From positions 84,185,675 through 84,249,674 of the forward strand of contig NC_035444.2 in NCBI RefSeq assembly GCF_002127325.2: a stretch of 64,000 nt of DNA, given 5' to 3'. Of this stretch, positions 44,316 to 56,544 are shown one piece after another. Positions within the stretch are counted from its first letter, which is position 1. Every line of letters begins with the position of its first letter. The notes under the pieces were generated by a model. It was not told where the DNA came from. It made no database searches and saw nothing but the letters and a program-made list of their open reading frames with translations. The DNA is from Helianthus annuus (taxonomy: Eukaryota > Streptophyta > Magnoliopsida > Asterales > Asteraceae). The translations under genes were made by a program, and so were the position numbers.

Positions 44316-47300
44316 TTAGTCAAACATGGTGTCCACCTAGGCCTCATCAGCCTTAGGTGTAACCTTGACCGTTTTAACTCTCGCAACTTGAATTTTAAAG
44401 TTTTCAGCCTTCAGAGGTGGAAAATTCGCATCATAATCAACTTGAATTGACTCCTCAGAAGGTGAAATCTTTTTCTCTGTTTTCGGTTTCCAAACTTGTT
44501 GAGATAATGCAACCCGTTTGTAAAATTTGTCATTTTTAGTTACCGACTTCTTTAAAGGTTCATTTTTCACACTATTTTTCTCAACAACGATTGGTGTTTT
44601 ACCCTTCATAGCAACTTTCTTCTGTTGAGTCTTCACAGTTTCAGTCTTAGGCTTCTCGTTGGTACACTTTCGTGCAATATGACCAACTTGATTACATCTG
44701 AAACATGTTCGAGTATCAGCCACTCGACTTGTGCCTTCAGACTGAGACTGAGAAGCTCTTTTCTCAAAGAATTCTTTGTTTGATTTTGAAAAAATTTCTT
44801 TCTCTTCATCAGCAAGTGAACTCGAACTGTTCACAAACTTTTTCTTCTCAGCAAACCTCTTGTTTGAAACATTTCTTTTCTGATACGATTTACCCCCTGA
44901 TAACCACCCGACCAATTGTTTCGGTTGTTATTATAAACACGCGGTGGATTAACAGATTTCTTGTTGTAAACTTTTTCTTTCTCAAACCTTATTTTACTTT
45001 TCTTTTGACTCAGATTGTTCACTTCTGACAACTCAACTTCGACCAACTTGAAAACATTTGTCAATTTGTTCATGTTAACATTCTCTATCGGAAACTCTGA
45101 ATCCGAAAACAACTTATCTGAACCCAACATCTTGTACATGACAAGATTTGATTCTTCATTTAAGTTGTTCTTGGACTTTTGTTTCGGAATGTATTTGTCC
45201 AAGAAACACCCATCTTCCTCAGTAGTGTCACTATCTGTTTTTAGCACATTTTCAACAACACCTTTTACAATATCATTTTGGACACTATCGTCATTGGAAG
45301 ATGTGAACGTGACATCAATGTTCTTCGGAAGTTTTACTTCACTTTCTTCTCCAATTTCAACCAACCCTAATTGCTTTTTCGTGTAATTATCCAAAATCGG
45401 CAGTGGAACTCTATGAAAACCCACCCCGGTTCCGTCAGAATAAACATCTTCGCCAGCTTTGTTTTTCCCGATAGGTTTTGGAACAATGTGTTGCAAAACA
45501 AAGCTTGCGGAGCTGTAGCTGTTAAGCTTCAACTGGATTCGCTCGTTTTCAATCTCAGCCTCTTGAAATTTAAGTTTCAGATTAGCGATTTCATCCAGTT
45601 GTTTGTTGATTGATTCTTCTTTTACTCTCAGCACTGCTTTTAAATGAACGTTTTCTTTATGAGTTTTACCATTACGATCATCACAATCTTTCATTGTGCT
45701 TTTGAGTTTTTCAAACTTTTCAGAAATCTGACGGTTTTCAAGAATTAGCTTTTCATTTTCATTTTTAACTTTTTCATGATCAATTTTATCTTTTTCAATT
45801 TGACTAGTTAATTCTTATCCATTCAGTTGAAGCTTTAACTGTTTTGTCACGATTAAGAATTTGATTCTCAACACTTCTGACCTTTGCTGTTAGATCTTCA
45901 ACTTTCTTACCGTTGAGATACGTGACTGTATTACAAAATTTGCACTCTTTGTTGCAATTTTTGCAATCAACATTTCCATCAATTTGTTTACCTGACGCAT
46001 TTGTTGACAAGTTTGAACTGACCTGGCTTTTTGACTCAGACACGGAGTTAGAGTCTACCTCAAGTGCCTTAGCAGCCAGCACTTTGTCAGCCATTTTTCC
46101 CAGGTTCTCAGCAGTCAACTCCTGCGTTGTATCAATAACTCCAGTATCAATCTTCTTTGATTTCTCCTTCTCTTCTTTCTCCTTTTTCTCTTTCTCTTCT
46201 TTCTCTTTCTCATCTCCAGTTCCCCACCATTTATTCTGCCAATACTCATCTTCTTCTTTTAACTCCTTGATTATGGCTTCGATATCAAGCGTTTTGTCAA
46301 CGATCGCAATATTTCCATCCTGATCAAGATAACACTCCCTGTCCGGATCCCATCTTCTCGCTCTTCTCGCTTCCAGATAGATACCAGAAATTCTAATGAT
46401 TCTGTTCTCAGCAATCATTTTTCTGTATCTATACTTCTGCTCTTCAGTACGAGTATCTTTCCATGGAATAGGTTCAGTTTTCGCCATGAATGCGTAACCA
46501 ACCGCATCTTCCTCTGGTAGAACCTCTTGACTCCAATCATACCCCTCATCATCGTAAATCACCGAAAGAGCTCTAGATTTCTCTTTGTTGTCTTCAGCCT
46601 GCTTCAATCTAGGTGGCTCAGATTTATTCTGGTGATAAATCGCCTTCTTGTAGTAATCATCTCTGAAAGGGTTCTCCGACTCATCAGCATATGCGTTTCT
46701 GCATTCACGCTTGAAGTGACCTTTCTGCTTACACTTGAAGCATGTCACTTTGGATTTATCGAATCCCAGCTTGGTAAATGGACCACCAATTGTCTTCCTG
46801 CCGGTAATTTCCATGAAACGCTGTGCTCGACGAACAGCACTAGCCATAGCCCAACGAATATCGATCAGCTCCATTTCTTCAGGATCTATCTGATCATAAT
46901 CTTCCTTCGTTAAGTTGGTATTGCCTATCTTCCCAGCTACTAACCCTTCATACGATTCCAACACCGATGCTAAGAAGATCATCTGCTGTTTGGCCGACTC
47001 CTCATCAAAATTCTGAGCATTCTTCAAGTCTATTGCAATGTTGCATTGAAAACGATTCTTTGCATCAGAATAACTTGCAGATGATGAAGATCCACTGTGA
47101 TAACCACTGTGATTTCCACTGCTTTGACCACTTTGACTTTCTTTGCTTGATGTGGACACATTTTCAGCAGAAAAAGCAGTTTTGGGAGAAGTTGCTTTTG
47201 GCATCATGCTTTTTGGATAATACAAATCCAAATTTTGATGATAGGATGAGTGATTGACTTTGTATGTCTTTTTCAGTTCCAGCTCGTGACTTTCAAGTCT

Positions 47301-48020
47301 CTCAATCACCAAATCCACAGTCAACTTTGAAGGCTCGATAGTGTTTTCCAGCATCAGCGCATAATATCTCCAATCCATCTCGTCAGGTAATGAATCGAAT
47401 AGTTTGTCGATAAGCTCTTCATCAGGAAATCTGATATCATGTCTTGCTAATTCCGGCTTCAGATGACCAAACCTTTCTATCATTTTACAGACTGACTCAT
47501 TCTTTAAACAGCTAAACATATCAAATTCTTTCCTAAGAAGATTCTTTTTACTTTTTACAATTTCAGCACTTCCTAGACATTTCGTTTCTAGCTTTTTCCA
47601 GAGATCTTTTGCGTTCGAATAATCGATCAAAGAAATAATATCCTCTCGGACAGACTGGAATAACAAAGCCACACATTTTTGCTCAGCTACAAACGATTCA
47701 ATCTCATCAGCAGATGTTAAAGTTTCACCATTTTTGTTTCCATGTTCATAACCGTTTTTCAGACTCTTCCAGCTGGCAAATGCAAATGCCATCAACCAAT
47801 CTTCAAACTTTCTTGACCACCGACTGTATTCCTCGATAGCCATTAGCTTTGGAGGTTTATTGAATGTTCCGAAGGCACTTTCCGATTCCCAAGCTTCCGT
47901 TATCTTTTTCTTCGCATTTGGCGGATTCTCATTTGCATTACTTGACGAAGTATCATTGTTTCCAGAATTTCCAGCAAACGCGTACATATCACTGAACGGG
48001 TTCAAGAACATATCATCCAT
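44316..48020 (-). pseudogene. gag: Long Gag of element B, broken
   Basis: The likely start is ATG at 48018-48020 (MDDMFLNPFSDMY); an earlier GTG at 48050 is less likely. The UBN2-type core spans about 47250-47900 (FNKPPKLMAIEEYSRWSRKF). Knuckle 1 is at 46701-46742 (CFKCKQKGHFKREC). A K/E-rich run follows, then a CX2CX3CX2C cluster near 45925-45960, a coiled coil, and a second half with knuckle 2 at 44664-44705 (CFRCNQVGHIARKC). The frame breaks near 45804 and near 44900, and TAG replaces a conserved Trp codon at 44337-44339; after that the frame reads VDTMFD to TAA at 44316-44318. The layout matches A and E, which supports B as a related element with pol. Confidence 0.87.
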
Positions 48021-48590
48021 CTTGAGTATACCTGCAAAATCAGCCAACACTTAGAAAAAAATTTCGAATTTTTGAACAGTAGTGAAAAACAAGCGAAACT
48101 ATCAACTATTGTGACAGATAAGCGAAACCACACTTGTTCATATAAGCGAAAGTGATAAATTGACCGTATGAGCGAAACTATGCTTGTTAGTATGAGCGAA
48201 ACTATATGGTTCGTACGAGCGAAACTACCCAATGTCCGTTCGAGCGGAACTAAAATGTCCGTTTGAGCGGAACGTCTGTAAGAGCGAAACCTGTATGTCC
48301 GAATAAGCGAAACTACAGGTTATTTTCGAGCGAAAGCTATGTATTACGAGCGGAACCTGCGATGTCCGTAAAAGCGGAACTCCAATTTTAACTGATTTTA
48401 ACCATTTTTAAGCCGTGTTTTAACCTGAAACTTTCTAGGGTTTGTTAATTGTATGTTTTACACGTTATACTCGATTTTCAGGCCATTTCAACCGTAGGAA
48501 CCAGTTCAAATCAAAAAAGTATGAGAGAAGGTGAGTAGAAATCAGAGAATTCTGTAGAATCAAGCTGTAGTAGTATGAACTCCTCGTCCT
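48021..48590 (-). other. Leader of element B with repeated AGCGAAAC word
   Basis: Between about 48090 and 48385 (plus-strand reading) AAGCGAAAC, GAGCGAAAC or GAGCGGAAC occurs about 13 times with varied spacers. On the sense strand this is GTTTCGCT, the same word as in element A. No gene. Confidence 0.8.
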
Positions 48591-48604
48591 GAGCTCTGAT
48601 ACCA
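48591..48604 (-). other. Primer-binding site of element B
   Basis: The minus strand reads TGGTATCAGAGCTC two bases inside the 5' LTR, complementary to initiator Met-tRNA. Confidence 0.92.
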
Positions 48605-48606
48605 CT

Positions 48607-49054
48607 TGTTGGACCGTGTTCCGACCCTAAATAGTCAGTTGAGAACGTTCATCTTCACATACGAAGGCGGAATCAACGTAAATGAAGTTACACAGCTTTT
48701 TCTATTCAATTCCTTCTCTTTTATTGCTTTCTGATACAAATTTGACAGAGTTTTGTTACAAAAGCAATGCACAGGTTCCGCTCCAACGTTCGGAATGAAT
48801 AATCAGGTTTCGCTCCTAATCCCTATATATAGTCCCTGTGGATTCGCTTATATGGCATGACACATAAGCGAAACTACCCACTAACTATATGAGCGAAACG
48901 ACAAATGACACAAGAGCGGAACTACTTCTACATAAGTACATAAAAGCGAAACTACAACATAAAATCCTAATTTTGACTTTCTAGCTCCTATGTTGACCTA
49001 TCTTGACCTAAGACTTAATGCAGACGTAGTCAACAGACATTCCATGCATCAACA
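48607..49054 (-). repeat. 5' LTR of element B
   Basis: 448 bp. The minus strand reads TGTTGATGCATGG to the CCAACA end. The TATA box is at about 48822-48832. The inverted repeat TTCGCTTAT/ATAAGCGAA (48843-48872) lies just upstream of it in the transcribed direction. The edge matches the fragment at 14503-14570, and both are flanked by CGTGC. Confidence 0.92.
48843..48872 (-). promoter_or_regulatory. Inverted repeat next to TATA box, B 5' LTR
   Basis: Nine-base perfect arms with a 12-nt spacer, placed like the inverted repeat in E's LTR but with a different sequence. The arms contain B's own leader word AAGCGAA. Confidence 0.65.
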
Positions 49055-49445
49055 CGTGCGAATGGGCAAATGTCGTTCATGCGAATGGGCAAGTGTCCTT
49101 CTTGCGAATGGGCCCTTCCTCTCGAAGGTCCCTTCCTCTCGAAGGTCTCTTTGCTCGAAGGTCCCTTTGCTCGAAGGCCAAGTTACGCATTTTAACATTT
49201 TTTCACAAATTTTCAAAGATTCTGATTGTATTTTGGTCTAATTTGTTCAAGGGTTTGTCATTAGTGTATTTCGCACAATATGTTCAAAAATTAAGCCAAT
49301 TTGTCCATGAATTCATTGTGACTATGATCAAAAAGAAGAAAGAGTAGAAGAGAGATGTGAAAAACTCTTCAATTTGATGAAATCTGTTGGATTCTTGTGT
49401 TGCTAGTCGCTGAAATCATTGGTTTCATTGATGATTTGATGAAAT
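49055..49445 (-). other. Leader of element C, right of the B insertion
   Basis: It starts with CGTGC (49055-49059), the right target-site duplication of B. It carries repeated GCGAATGGGC and CTCGAAGGTCC words at 49057-49180, which fit the C fragment at 14413-14502. No gene. Confidence 0.82.
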
Positions 49446-49456
49446 CTCTAATACCA
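49446..49456 (-). other. Primer-binding site of element C (mutated)
   Basis: The minus strand reads TGGTATTAGAG; one C-to-T change from TGGTATCAGAG. It lies two bases inside the 5' LTR. Confidence 0.82.
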
Positions 49457-49458
49457 CT

Positions 49459-49837
49459 TGTGAGGACCGTTTCACTCTTGAAAATGCTCCGGCCAACTCA
49501 AATACTCACTCCGTAATGTGCGGAATCCATTAGGAATGATGACACACACAAGATATCATATTTAATCATTGGTTTCATTGATGATTTGATGTTACAGAAC
49601 CAAGAAACCAAACTAACAGAGCTTCGCTACCAAATCTCCAAAGTTACAAATGAGAACATCAACATTCCTATTTATACTAGATGCCATTCGTGCGAAAGGG
49701 CCTAGGATTGGCTGGACTTTCGTGCGAAGGGTCCTTCGTGCAAAGGGTCCTTCCTCTCGAAGGTCCATTTACATATTTTTATACATTCAAACATGACTCA
49801 ATACATTGACGGAGACAACAGACATTGTGTATCAACA
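49459..49837 (-). repeat. 5' LTR of element C
   Basis: 379 bp, minus strand TGTTGATACACAATG to CCTCACA. The TATA-like box (TATAAATAG) is at about 49670-49678, and TTCGTGCGAA words lie beside it. The start resembles the LTR starts of A, B and E (TGTTRGTGCA or TGTTGATRCA), suggesting one related group. C's 3' LTR is not in the window. Confidence 0.85.
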
Positions 49838-51433
49838 AATTTATGCATTCACGACAAATAAACTTTTTATGACCACAAGTTTGACACCACAACAATTCAT
49901 ATAACATTATAAAACATAGTTTAACATGTTAAACTCATCAAATTCAGTTTAGTACTCAATTCCTAGTCGAAAGTCAATTAGTTTGACTTATGCTTTGACT
50001 TTCGATTCTGACCTGTTTGGTCAATCTAAAGTTCAATTAAAACTCACCACATGATCGTAATATCATACGGAATAACTCTCTATGATTACACCTTCTGGTC
50101 ATTACGTTTGGATTAGTCAAATGACGAGTTAAAGATATATTCCTTAAAAAGGTCGAAACTGCTCTTTTTGGCATAAAAGCAAATAAATTGGTTATAAGCT
50201 TACGAAATCTGCATTCTGACCATAAGATTAATTATATAACATCATAAAATGTGTTTTGACATATCGGACTCGTCATAGAACCATTTGACCATCCGAACCA
50301 GCTGTTACGCGCATGACTAATTATACGAACATAATCCATATAAACTAGTCATAACGGGTCAAATGTTTTCAAAACCTTTCCAAATCAGTATTTTTGGTTA
50401 AACAACCCGCATCCAATGAGGATTTGCACTCGGACGGGTATAAACCACATCCTATCTGATCAACGCTTAATCTAGCGAAACCGAGCAAAATTCAAAAGTT
50501 AACGCGTCAAATCAAAAGATTTACTAATGACCCATAAACATTCTCAAGGATAATAGTTTTGTTCATTCCGTACTCTAGAGCCCTCCAGATAATCATGCCC
50601 AGGATTAATAAATTTTGAATACGACTTTGCTACGAGAACTAAATACGTTGTTTATTACAGCTAGCAAAGGTAAATACTTTTAGCCTATTTTGTTTTAGAA
50701 ACTTGGATATGGCATTAGCCACTTGGAATGAGTATTATAAAAATGGGCAACTGCTTTCATAAATATAAGAATCAGGTTTAATCTGTATTGCTTGATTAAC
50801 ATTAAACACTTGGAGTTAATGATAACGTGTCTGGGCGTTCTGAGTCATTAAATTGTAATAACCATATAAAATATGTGCGGGGTGTAGGCATACACCTGAC
50901 ATACGCAAATATTAAATATGGTGTGTGCATTGATCAAGAAACGGCATATGATTTCTAGTCCCCGACTGTATTGATAAGCATATAAATCTAGTGATAAGAA
51001 ATCTATCCTAGGAAATACTAAATGATTACCTACGGTTTTCATAATATATAGTAAATAAGATTTCGAAATGACTTTCAAAAAGAGTCTGTTATTAGTATTT
51101 ATCAGTGAAAACTTATCAGTGAAAACTGACATATTTTCAAAAGATTGACCACAGGTAACGAACCTTGATAGTAGGATGGATACGGTTCTGCCAGAAAGCT
51201 TTGGAATTTGTGACTCTATGGCTAAAGACCTATGATGTCCGAAGTCTATTTTATTTGATCCTACATTGTGGGATATTTTGTACCGAACAAATTGTTACAT
51301 ATTTTATTTAATATTTTTCAAGATTTTATATTTAATAATTTATCATCCTATTTTCCGATGTTTATTGTGAAACTGTTATTAATCGTCACGCATAAACCTA
51401 CCGTCCGGGCCCACCGGAAATCAGGGTGTGACA
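49838..51433 (-). mobile_element. Gypsy LTR interrupted by element C
   Basis: The minus strand starts TGTCACACCCTGATTTCC at 51433, a typical Asteraceae gypsy LTR start, followed by a GGTGGGCCCGGACGG stretch. About 1.6 kb is present before the C insertion at 49837/49838. No coding domains are visible, so this may be LTR throughout. The far end and TSD are not in view. Confidence 0.6.
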
Positions 51434-51990
51434 TTAAGTCCACAATCGACATCAAGGTCATCTCCTACTCAACCGGTTTGCTTTATGTCTAAAAAATGGA
51501 TTGGCGGATACACATGGTAGGGTGATCGAGGAGGTCTCATTGGATGTATTAGATACTTGTCCCGGTGTGACGTCTCTAATGGAAATTTCATCAATGGAGA
51601 ATGATTTTGAGGAAGTGAACCAAGACGTTTCATTAAGTTCTATGGACTCGCAACCTCTTAAACAATTTATTGATTAATTGATCTGTTACACAACATCCTC
51701 ATCTCTTGAAGACTTATCAGTGTTTAAAGAAACTAATTCATTTTGGTCTGGTTCAGATTGATGTGGGTCTGATGAAACAATGGATTTAAATGGAAGATCT
51801 TTGAATTTTTGAGATTGTTTGACTAAAGATCCTCTATCTTTGGAAACCTAAACAAACTTGCTATTTTCTTAGACTGATTTAAATAATTAACTCGAATGTT
51901 CAGACATTTTGCTTACTTCAAAAAATCAAATTAAAAATATGAATATCAAGGATACTACTTCTAAACATAATGGGATTTGTGGAGATAATA
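51434..51990 (+). other. Old coding relic, family not recognised
   Basis: A plus-strand reading gives traces such as EVSLDVLDTCPGVTSLMEIS and FEEVNQDVSLSSMDSQPL between about 51528 and 51660, then many stops. It probably continues beyond the DNA transposon at 53169, because both sides share the same base composition and strand. I cannot name the gene or element. Confidence 0.3.
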
Positions 51991-53168
51991 AGAGTAAATT
52001 ACAAAAATCGCCTTTTATGTTTACACCAAATTGCAAACTATGTCCTTTATCTTCAAAACGAGCAAATAACGTACTCGATGTTTGCAAACCCTTACATATT
52101 ATGTCCTTTGTCCCTAACTGAGTTTATTTTCATGGTTAAATCTGACCAAGTGGACCTCAAATGAGGGTATTTTGGTCATTTTATCATTTATTTAAATAAA
52201 ACAATTTTATAAAAAACTATAAAAACATTTAGTCTCTCTTCTTCCTGCAATACCTCTCTCTCTCTATATACACAAACACACCTATTCGCTCTCCGGCCAC
52301 CAAGATCTCTAGTCACCATCACCACCTACCTCCGGCGACCAAGAATCCCCACTTGTTTCTCTCATCCCTGCGACAGACCCATATCCTACAAGTCTACAAC
52401 CACCACCACCCATTTCAAGACCTTCAACATCCAAGCCAGATTCAATCAAATCCATATCCAAACCCTAATCTAGATTCAAGCTACTAACCCCTAAACAAAC
52501 CCCAAATATAGATTTAAACTACAGAACCCCCCAATTCAAACACAACAAAAACCACCAACTCAAACACAACATGCAACCGAATCAGTGTGGATCGATGACG
52601 GCGACGAGATAGGTTGAACTAGTGTGGATCGAGCTCAGGCGACGGCGACGGAATCTGGTTGGATTAGGTTGTGTGGTGGCGGTTGTAGTGTTGGTGTTTT
52701 CGTGCTGGTGGTTGTAGTGGTGGCAATGACGGAATCAGGCTGGGTGGTGCCTGCGTGGTGGTGATGGTTGTGTCCTGGTGGCCAGCTGGTGATGGTTGTT
52801 GCGCGGTGGTGGTTGTAGTGGTGGTGGCTAGGTGGTGGTGGTGGTGATGGGCCTGATGGCTAAGAAAGAGAGAGAAGAATCACTGCACTTTTAGAGAGAG
52901 AAAGGGTAGGGTTGGGTGGGTGGGTTTTATTTGTTTTTAAAAAATAAAATTATTTATTAAATTTCTTTAAATAAATGGGTTAAATAACAAAAATACCCTC
53001 ATGTGAGGTCCATTTGGACAGATTTAACCATAAAAATAAACTTAGTTAGGGCTAAAGGACATGTAAGGGTTTGCAAACATCGGGTGCGTTATTTGCTTGT
53101 TTTGAAGATAAAGGATATAGTTTGCAATTTTGTGTAAACATAAAGGACGTTTTTTTGTAATTTACTCT
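51991..53168. mobile_element. Non-autonomous TIR DNA transposon, MULE-like
   Basis: Long inverted repeats of roughly 200 bp: AGAGTAAATTACAAAAA at the left and its complement GTAATTTACTCT at the right, with matching inner blocks (TTGCAAACTATGTCCTTTAT against ATAAAGGATATAGTTTGCAA). The middle holds CT-rich, CCACCACC-rich and GGTGGTGG-rich sequence with no transposase. Long TIRs suggest a Mutator-like element, but I found no clean 9-bp target duplication, so the class is tentative. Confidence 0.7.
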
Positions 53169-54740
53169 ACGCACATCCACTTGTGCTAGGAATGTTAGTA
53201 AGTCAAAATTAGAGGCCATTGATGGTTTGCAACACCAATTTTTAAACACCCTATAAAGGTCTACTGGGACATTAGAAGGTGAACTTATTGATGTTATTGA
53301 GCTTTAAACAAAGGGTGGGGAGTTCGGCTCTTCTACTAGGACGATCCAAATGGGAGTGCAGGCAAGCCATGACAAGTTATATATTGTACAAATGAAAGTG
53401 AAGAAACAGATGAACTTGCTCCAAATGAACCTACTACCACTCGTGAAAAGTCTATAAATAGGCTAACACTTGGGTCGAAGGAAACAAAGGACATGTGGCA
53501 AGGAACTTAATTTTGTTCATTTCCTTTGGTGTGCGAAATTTCTACTATCCTTCCTAGTCCTATTTCAAAAGGTTTAAGCCCAAAATTTAAGTTTGAGTAT
53601 GATAACATTTTAAGCTTGGATAATCAGGAGTTCAATTATGATTTTGTTATGGGAACAAAATTTTGGAATAAAGACTCTATATGGCCATCTAGTTGGAGCT
53701 AAACTCTATGAGGGGGTCAAATTGATAGTGAGCAAGAAACGACCCAATGCTCCCTTTGACCCAGGTCGTATAGGTCTAGAGCCGGGTAAGACGACTTATA
53801 AAGTTGATATGTTTAGGTTGGGCAGACATAGGAATCGGGTTGATATTCCTTTTGATCCAAGTGCTTGTTGTCTAGATTCGACTTACTAGAGGCCAAGTTT
53901 TCTTTTAATCTGGAGAGGATGACGCAGGAGCATCAGATTTAATCTGACCCGAACCCGCACCCAATGATAATCCGTTGGAGTTAGTTAGAAAGTGGTGTTT
54001 TCTTTGTAGAAGATGAGACGATGTCTTTTATTTTAATTTGAGTTTTAGTATTTTGGATTTTTTTTTAACTCAGTTTCCTATGGTATAGAACTATTATTTA
54101 AGTATCTATAGATAGATGATAGGATTATTCAGATTTTGAAATTAGTTTTTAAAATACTTATTTTGCTGTCTAAAATGGAAGTACGATGTAGTATTTTCCA
54201 GTTTACCTTCCATTTTTATATGTCAAAATTAACACAAAACAGTTTTTAAAATATGGTTGTATACTATTCGCTTCTATTTGAAGCTTTTGAATAAAAACAA
54301 GCTTATGAGTTATGACCATTTGGCTTTGCCTCGCGTGCATTACACTTTTTATAATATCATTCCCGTTACAATAATCAAACACTTAATTATATAAATACAA
54401 AATTTCAACTTGTGCAATGAAAAGTAAATATAATAATTTATAAGCGAAAAAGACAAGTCGCAAAAGTATAAATGTGATAAGAGTTTTATGGGAAAGCATG
54501 ATAAAGCGCACCAACTTTTATTTGTTTAGTGTATTCAACATTAATATTAATAAATATAAGGTGCAAATTGTGGACAGTTTCTCTAAAGATTTTGATATGC
54601 AATTATTTAAATTATGTGGTATAAAAATGTATTGTGCATGATATGTATATTAAAAGTTTATTTTTTTTTCAAAACTGATGGGCAAAACTTTCTAATCACT
54701 TCTTATAAAGCGTAATTTTATAGAAAGAGTGTATTAAACA
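53169..54740 (+). other. Intergenic or relic sequence; one unrecognised fragment
   Basis: The frame 53638-53889 reads LYEGVKLIVSKKRPNAPFDP and FRLGRHRNRVDIPFDPSACC and ends with TAG. It may be part of the relic at 51434 but I do not recognise it. The remainder (53890-54740) is AT-rich and shows nothing I can name. Confidence 0.3.
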
Positions 54741-54753
54741 TCTTGGCGTGCTT
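54741..54753. repeat. Left target-site duplication of the LINE
   Basis: TCTTGGCGTGCTT occurs here and at 55540-55552; its last bases merge with the poly(T) run. Confidence 0.88.
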
Positions 54754-55539
54754 TTTTTTTTTTTTTGTAAGGTAAATTTCATTAAAACGCCACGGACGGT
54801 CCTCAAAACAAGGACCCCCGGGCCAACCAACGAATTACATCAAGTCTAGCGGGTAATTATTCCAAACTTTCCAATCCATATTTTTAATTCTAGCTCTATT
54901 ACGAATCCAGAAAAAGGAAGTGGACTTGATGATTTCAACGACTTCCGCGGCTCTCTTCGACTTGTCCTCAAATATCCGATTGTTCCGTTCAATCCATATC
55001 GACCATAGCGTAGTAAACACAATACCTCTAAGAGCATACTTCTTTGACTTAGACATCGAATATGTTTCCGCGAAATTCAAAATGCCTTGAACGTCGAACG
55101 CAAAAAACGGACCAAGACGGCACCAACAACTAACTCTATTCCATACCTCTATAGAGAAAATGCAGCCAGAAAACAAATGTAAAGCTGTTTCTTGGTCCGA
55201 TTGGCAGAAAACACAAGAATCGTCTCGAATCGGAACCCCACGTTTCATCAGCTCAAAACGAGTAGGAAGACGGTCGCGAACGGCTCTCCAAACCATAATT
55301 TTACATTTAAGAGGAACCCAAACTCTCCATTTTATTGACGGACCTGTAGGTCGGTTGGAAGTCGAATACAGCAGCACTTTAGCCGATCTAACAGTAAAAC
55401 TTCCGCTATCATCAGCCTTCCACTTCCATACATCAGTACCTCCCTTCCAATGAAAAGCATATAGATCGTCCAACAGCTTAAATAATTCCGCGACAGCTGC
55501 TGCAGAAGTTGGATTCGAGCGCCATCCCCAAGTGATACT
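54754..55539 (-). mobile_element. 5'-truncated L1-type LINE
   Basis: On the minus strand it ends in poly(A) (the T run at about 54752-54766) after a short 3' UTR, and it is flanked by a 13-bp target duplication. Only the last part of ORF2 is present. The clean 5' cut at 55539 next to the duplication is normal for target-primed reverse transcription. Confidence 0.88.
54835..55539 (-). pseudogene. C-terminal fragment of LINE reverse transcriptase (zf-RVT)
   Basis: Open without an internal stop from the truncation point to the TGA near 54835. It carries the zinc-binding reverse-transcriptase tail common to plant L1 elements: WKWKADDSGSFTVRSA, IKWRVWVPLKCKIMVWRA, RLPTRFELMKRGVPI, then CVFCQSDQETALHLFSGC and WSIWIERNNRIFE. 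The endonuclease and polymerase core are missing, so it is non-functional. The lack of stops suggests a fairly recent insertion. Confidence 0.88.
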
Positions 55540-55552
55540 TCTTGGCGTGCTT
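55540..55552. repeat. Right target-site duplication of the LINE
   Basis: TCTTGGCGTGCTT, matching 54741-54753. Confidence 0.88.
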
Positions 55553-55877
55553 AAGGTAACATAATCTGACTAATAGAAAAAAAAAAAAAAAACAGATTGT
55601 TTTTGATGGACAAATTAACTAATAGAACTCTGCTTTTAGTAATATATCGGATTCTACTTAATAAAAAATGTTTGATATATTGTAAAAAAATTAAATCTGT
55701 TATGTACATATATAGATAAACATTTTGTTAAACTTTTTTTAAAAAATATACTAAAACGATCTTGGAAATATTTGAAAAAAAATATCCTTTCAATTTCTTT
55801 TTTAAATATGATGTGACCTGGGTTAGAACCAAAATCCTATTACTTTCAAATGGTGGACGGTGATTTTTTTAAAAGTT
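55553..55877. other. AT-rich spacer
   Basis: It contains an A run near 55577-55593. I see no gene or element. Confidence 0.6.
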
Positions 55878-56544
55878 GGGGCTAGCAATTCTGACACGAA
55901 TACGATAACACGACACGAATCTATACAAAGTTATCATGTTTCGTGCTTAATCTTAACAGATTTCGTGTCTAAAACAGGTCGATACGATAAGACCTTAACA
56001 GGTTTCATGTCTAAACAGGTTAAAGCACGTTAACCTGTTAAGACCGGTTAAGTGCATGTTAATAATTAAAAATTAAAAAAATATTATATATGGGTGTGGA
56101 CATGGGGTCATCAGTCGTAGGACCTGGGGTGAATTATACACAAACACACGCAGTTTTTTTTCCACAATCTAAACCCTAATTTTTAAATCTCTCTCACAAA
56201 CACCGCCATTCCAAATTCAGTTCACAGCTTCCCCAATTCGATCGTGTTCTTGTCTTAAACAGGTCGTGTTCGTGTCTTAAAAGGTCGTGTGTGTGTCTTA
56301 AACATGTCGTGTTCGTGTCTTAATTGGTTGTGTTCGTGTCTTAAACAGGTCGTATGATACGTTGGTATTTTTTTCGTGTCTTAACAGGTCGTTTCGTGTA
56401 ACATGTTTATCAACATGTTCGTGTTCGTATTTCGAAAATCTGACACGATAAGATTTCGTGTCGTTTTCGTGTTTACGTGTTTCGGGTTCGTGTCTTATCG
56501 TATTCGTGTTTTAACATATCGGGTTGACCCGTTATGCCAGCCCT
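55878..56544. mobile_element. MITE, hAT-like
   Basis: Terminal inverted repeats GGGGCTAGCA at the left and its complement GCCAGCCCT at the right, with CACGAATACGATAA blocks mirrored on both sides. The inside repeats TTCGTGTCTTAAACAGGTCG several times. AGGGCTGGCA ends resemble hAT MITEs. An 8-bp target duplication could not be seen, so the copy is old. Confidence 0.6.

Noticed and set aside
44337..44339. TAG as the natural gag stop of B
   Set aside because: The codon aligns with a conserved Trp in A and E (EAWVD); the frame continues to TAA at 44316-44318, so TAG is a mutation.
48021..48050. GTG at 48050 as the start of the B Gag
   Set aside because: The ATG at 48018-48020 gives the better eukaryotic start; the extra ten codons are leader.
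51983..53177. 9-bp target duplication for the MULE-like element
   Set aside because: The flanks do not match at any register tried, so only the long inverted repeats support the call.
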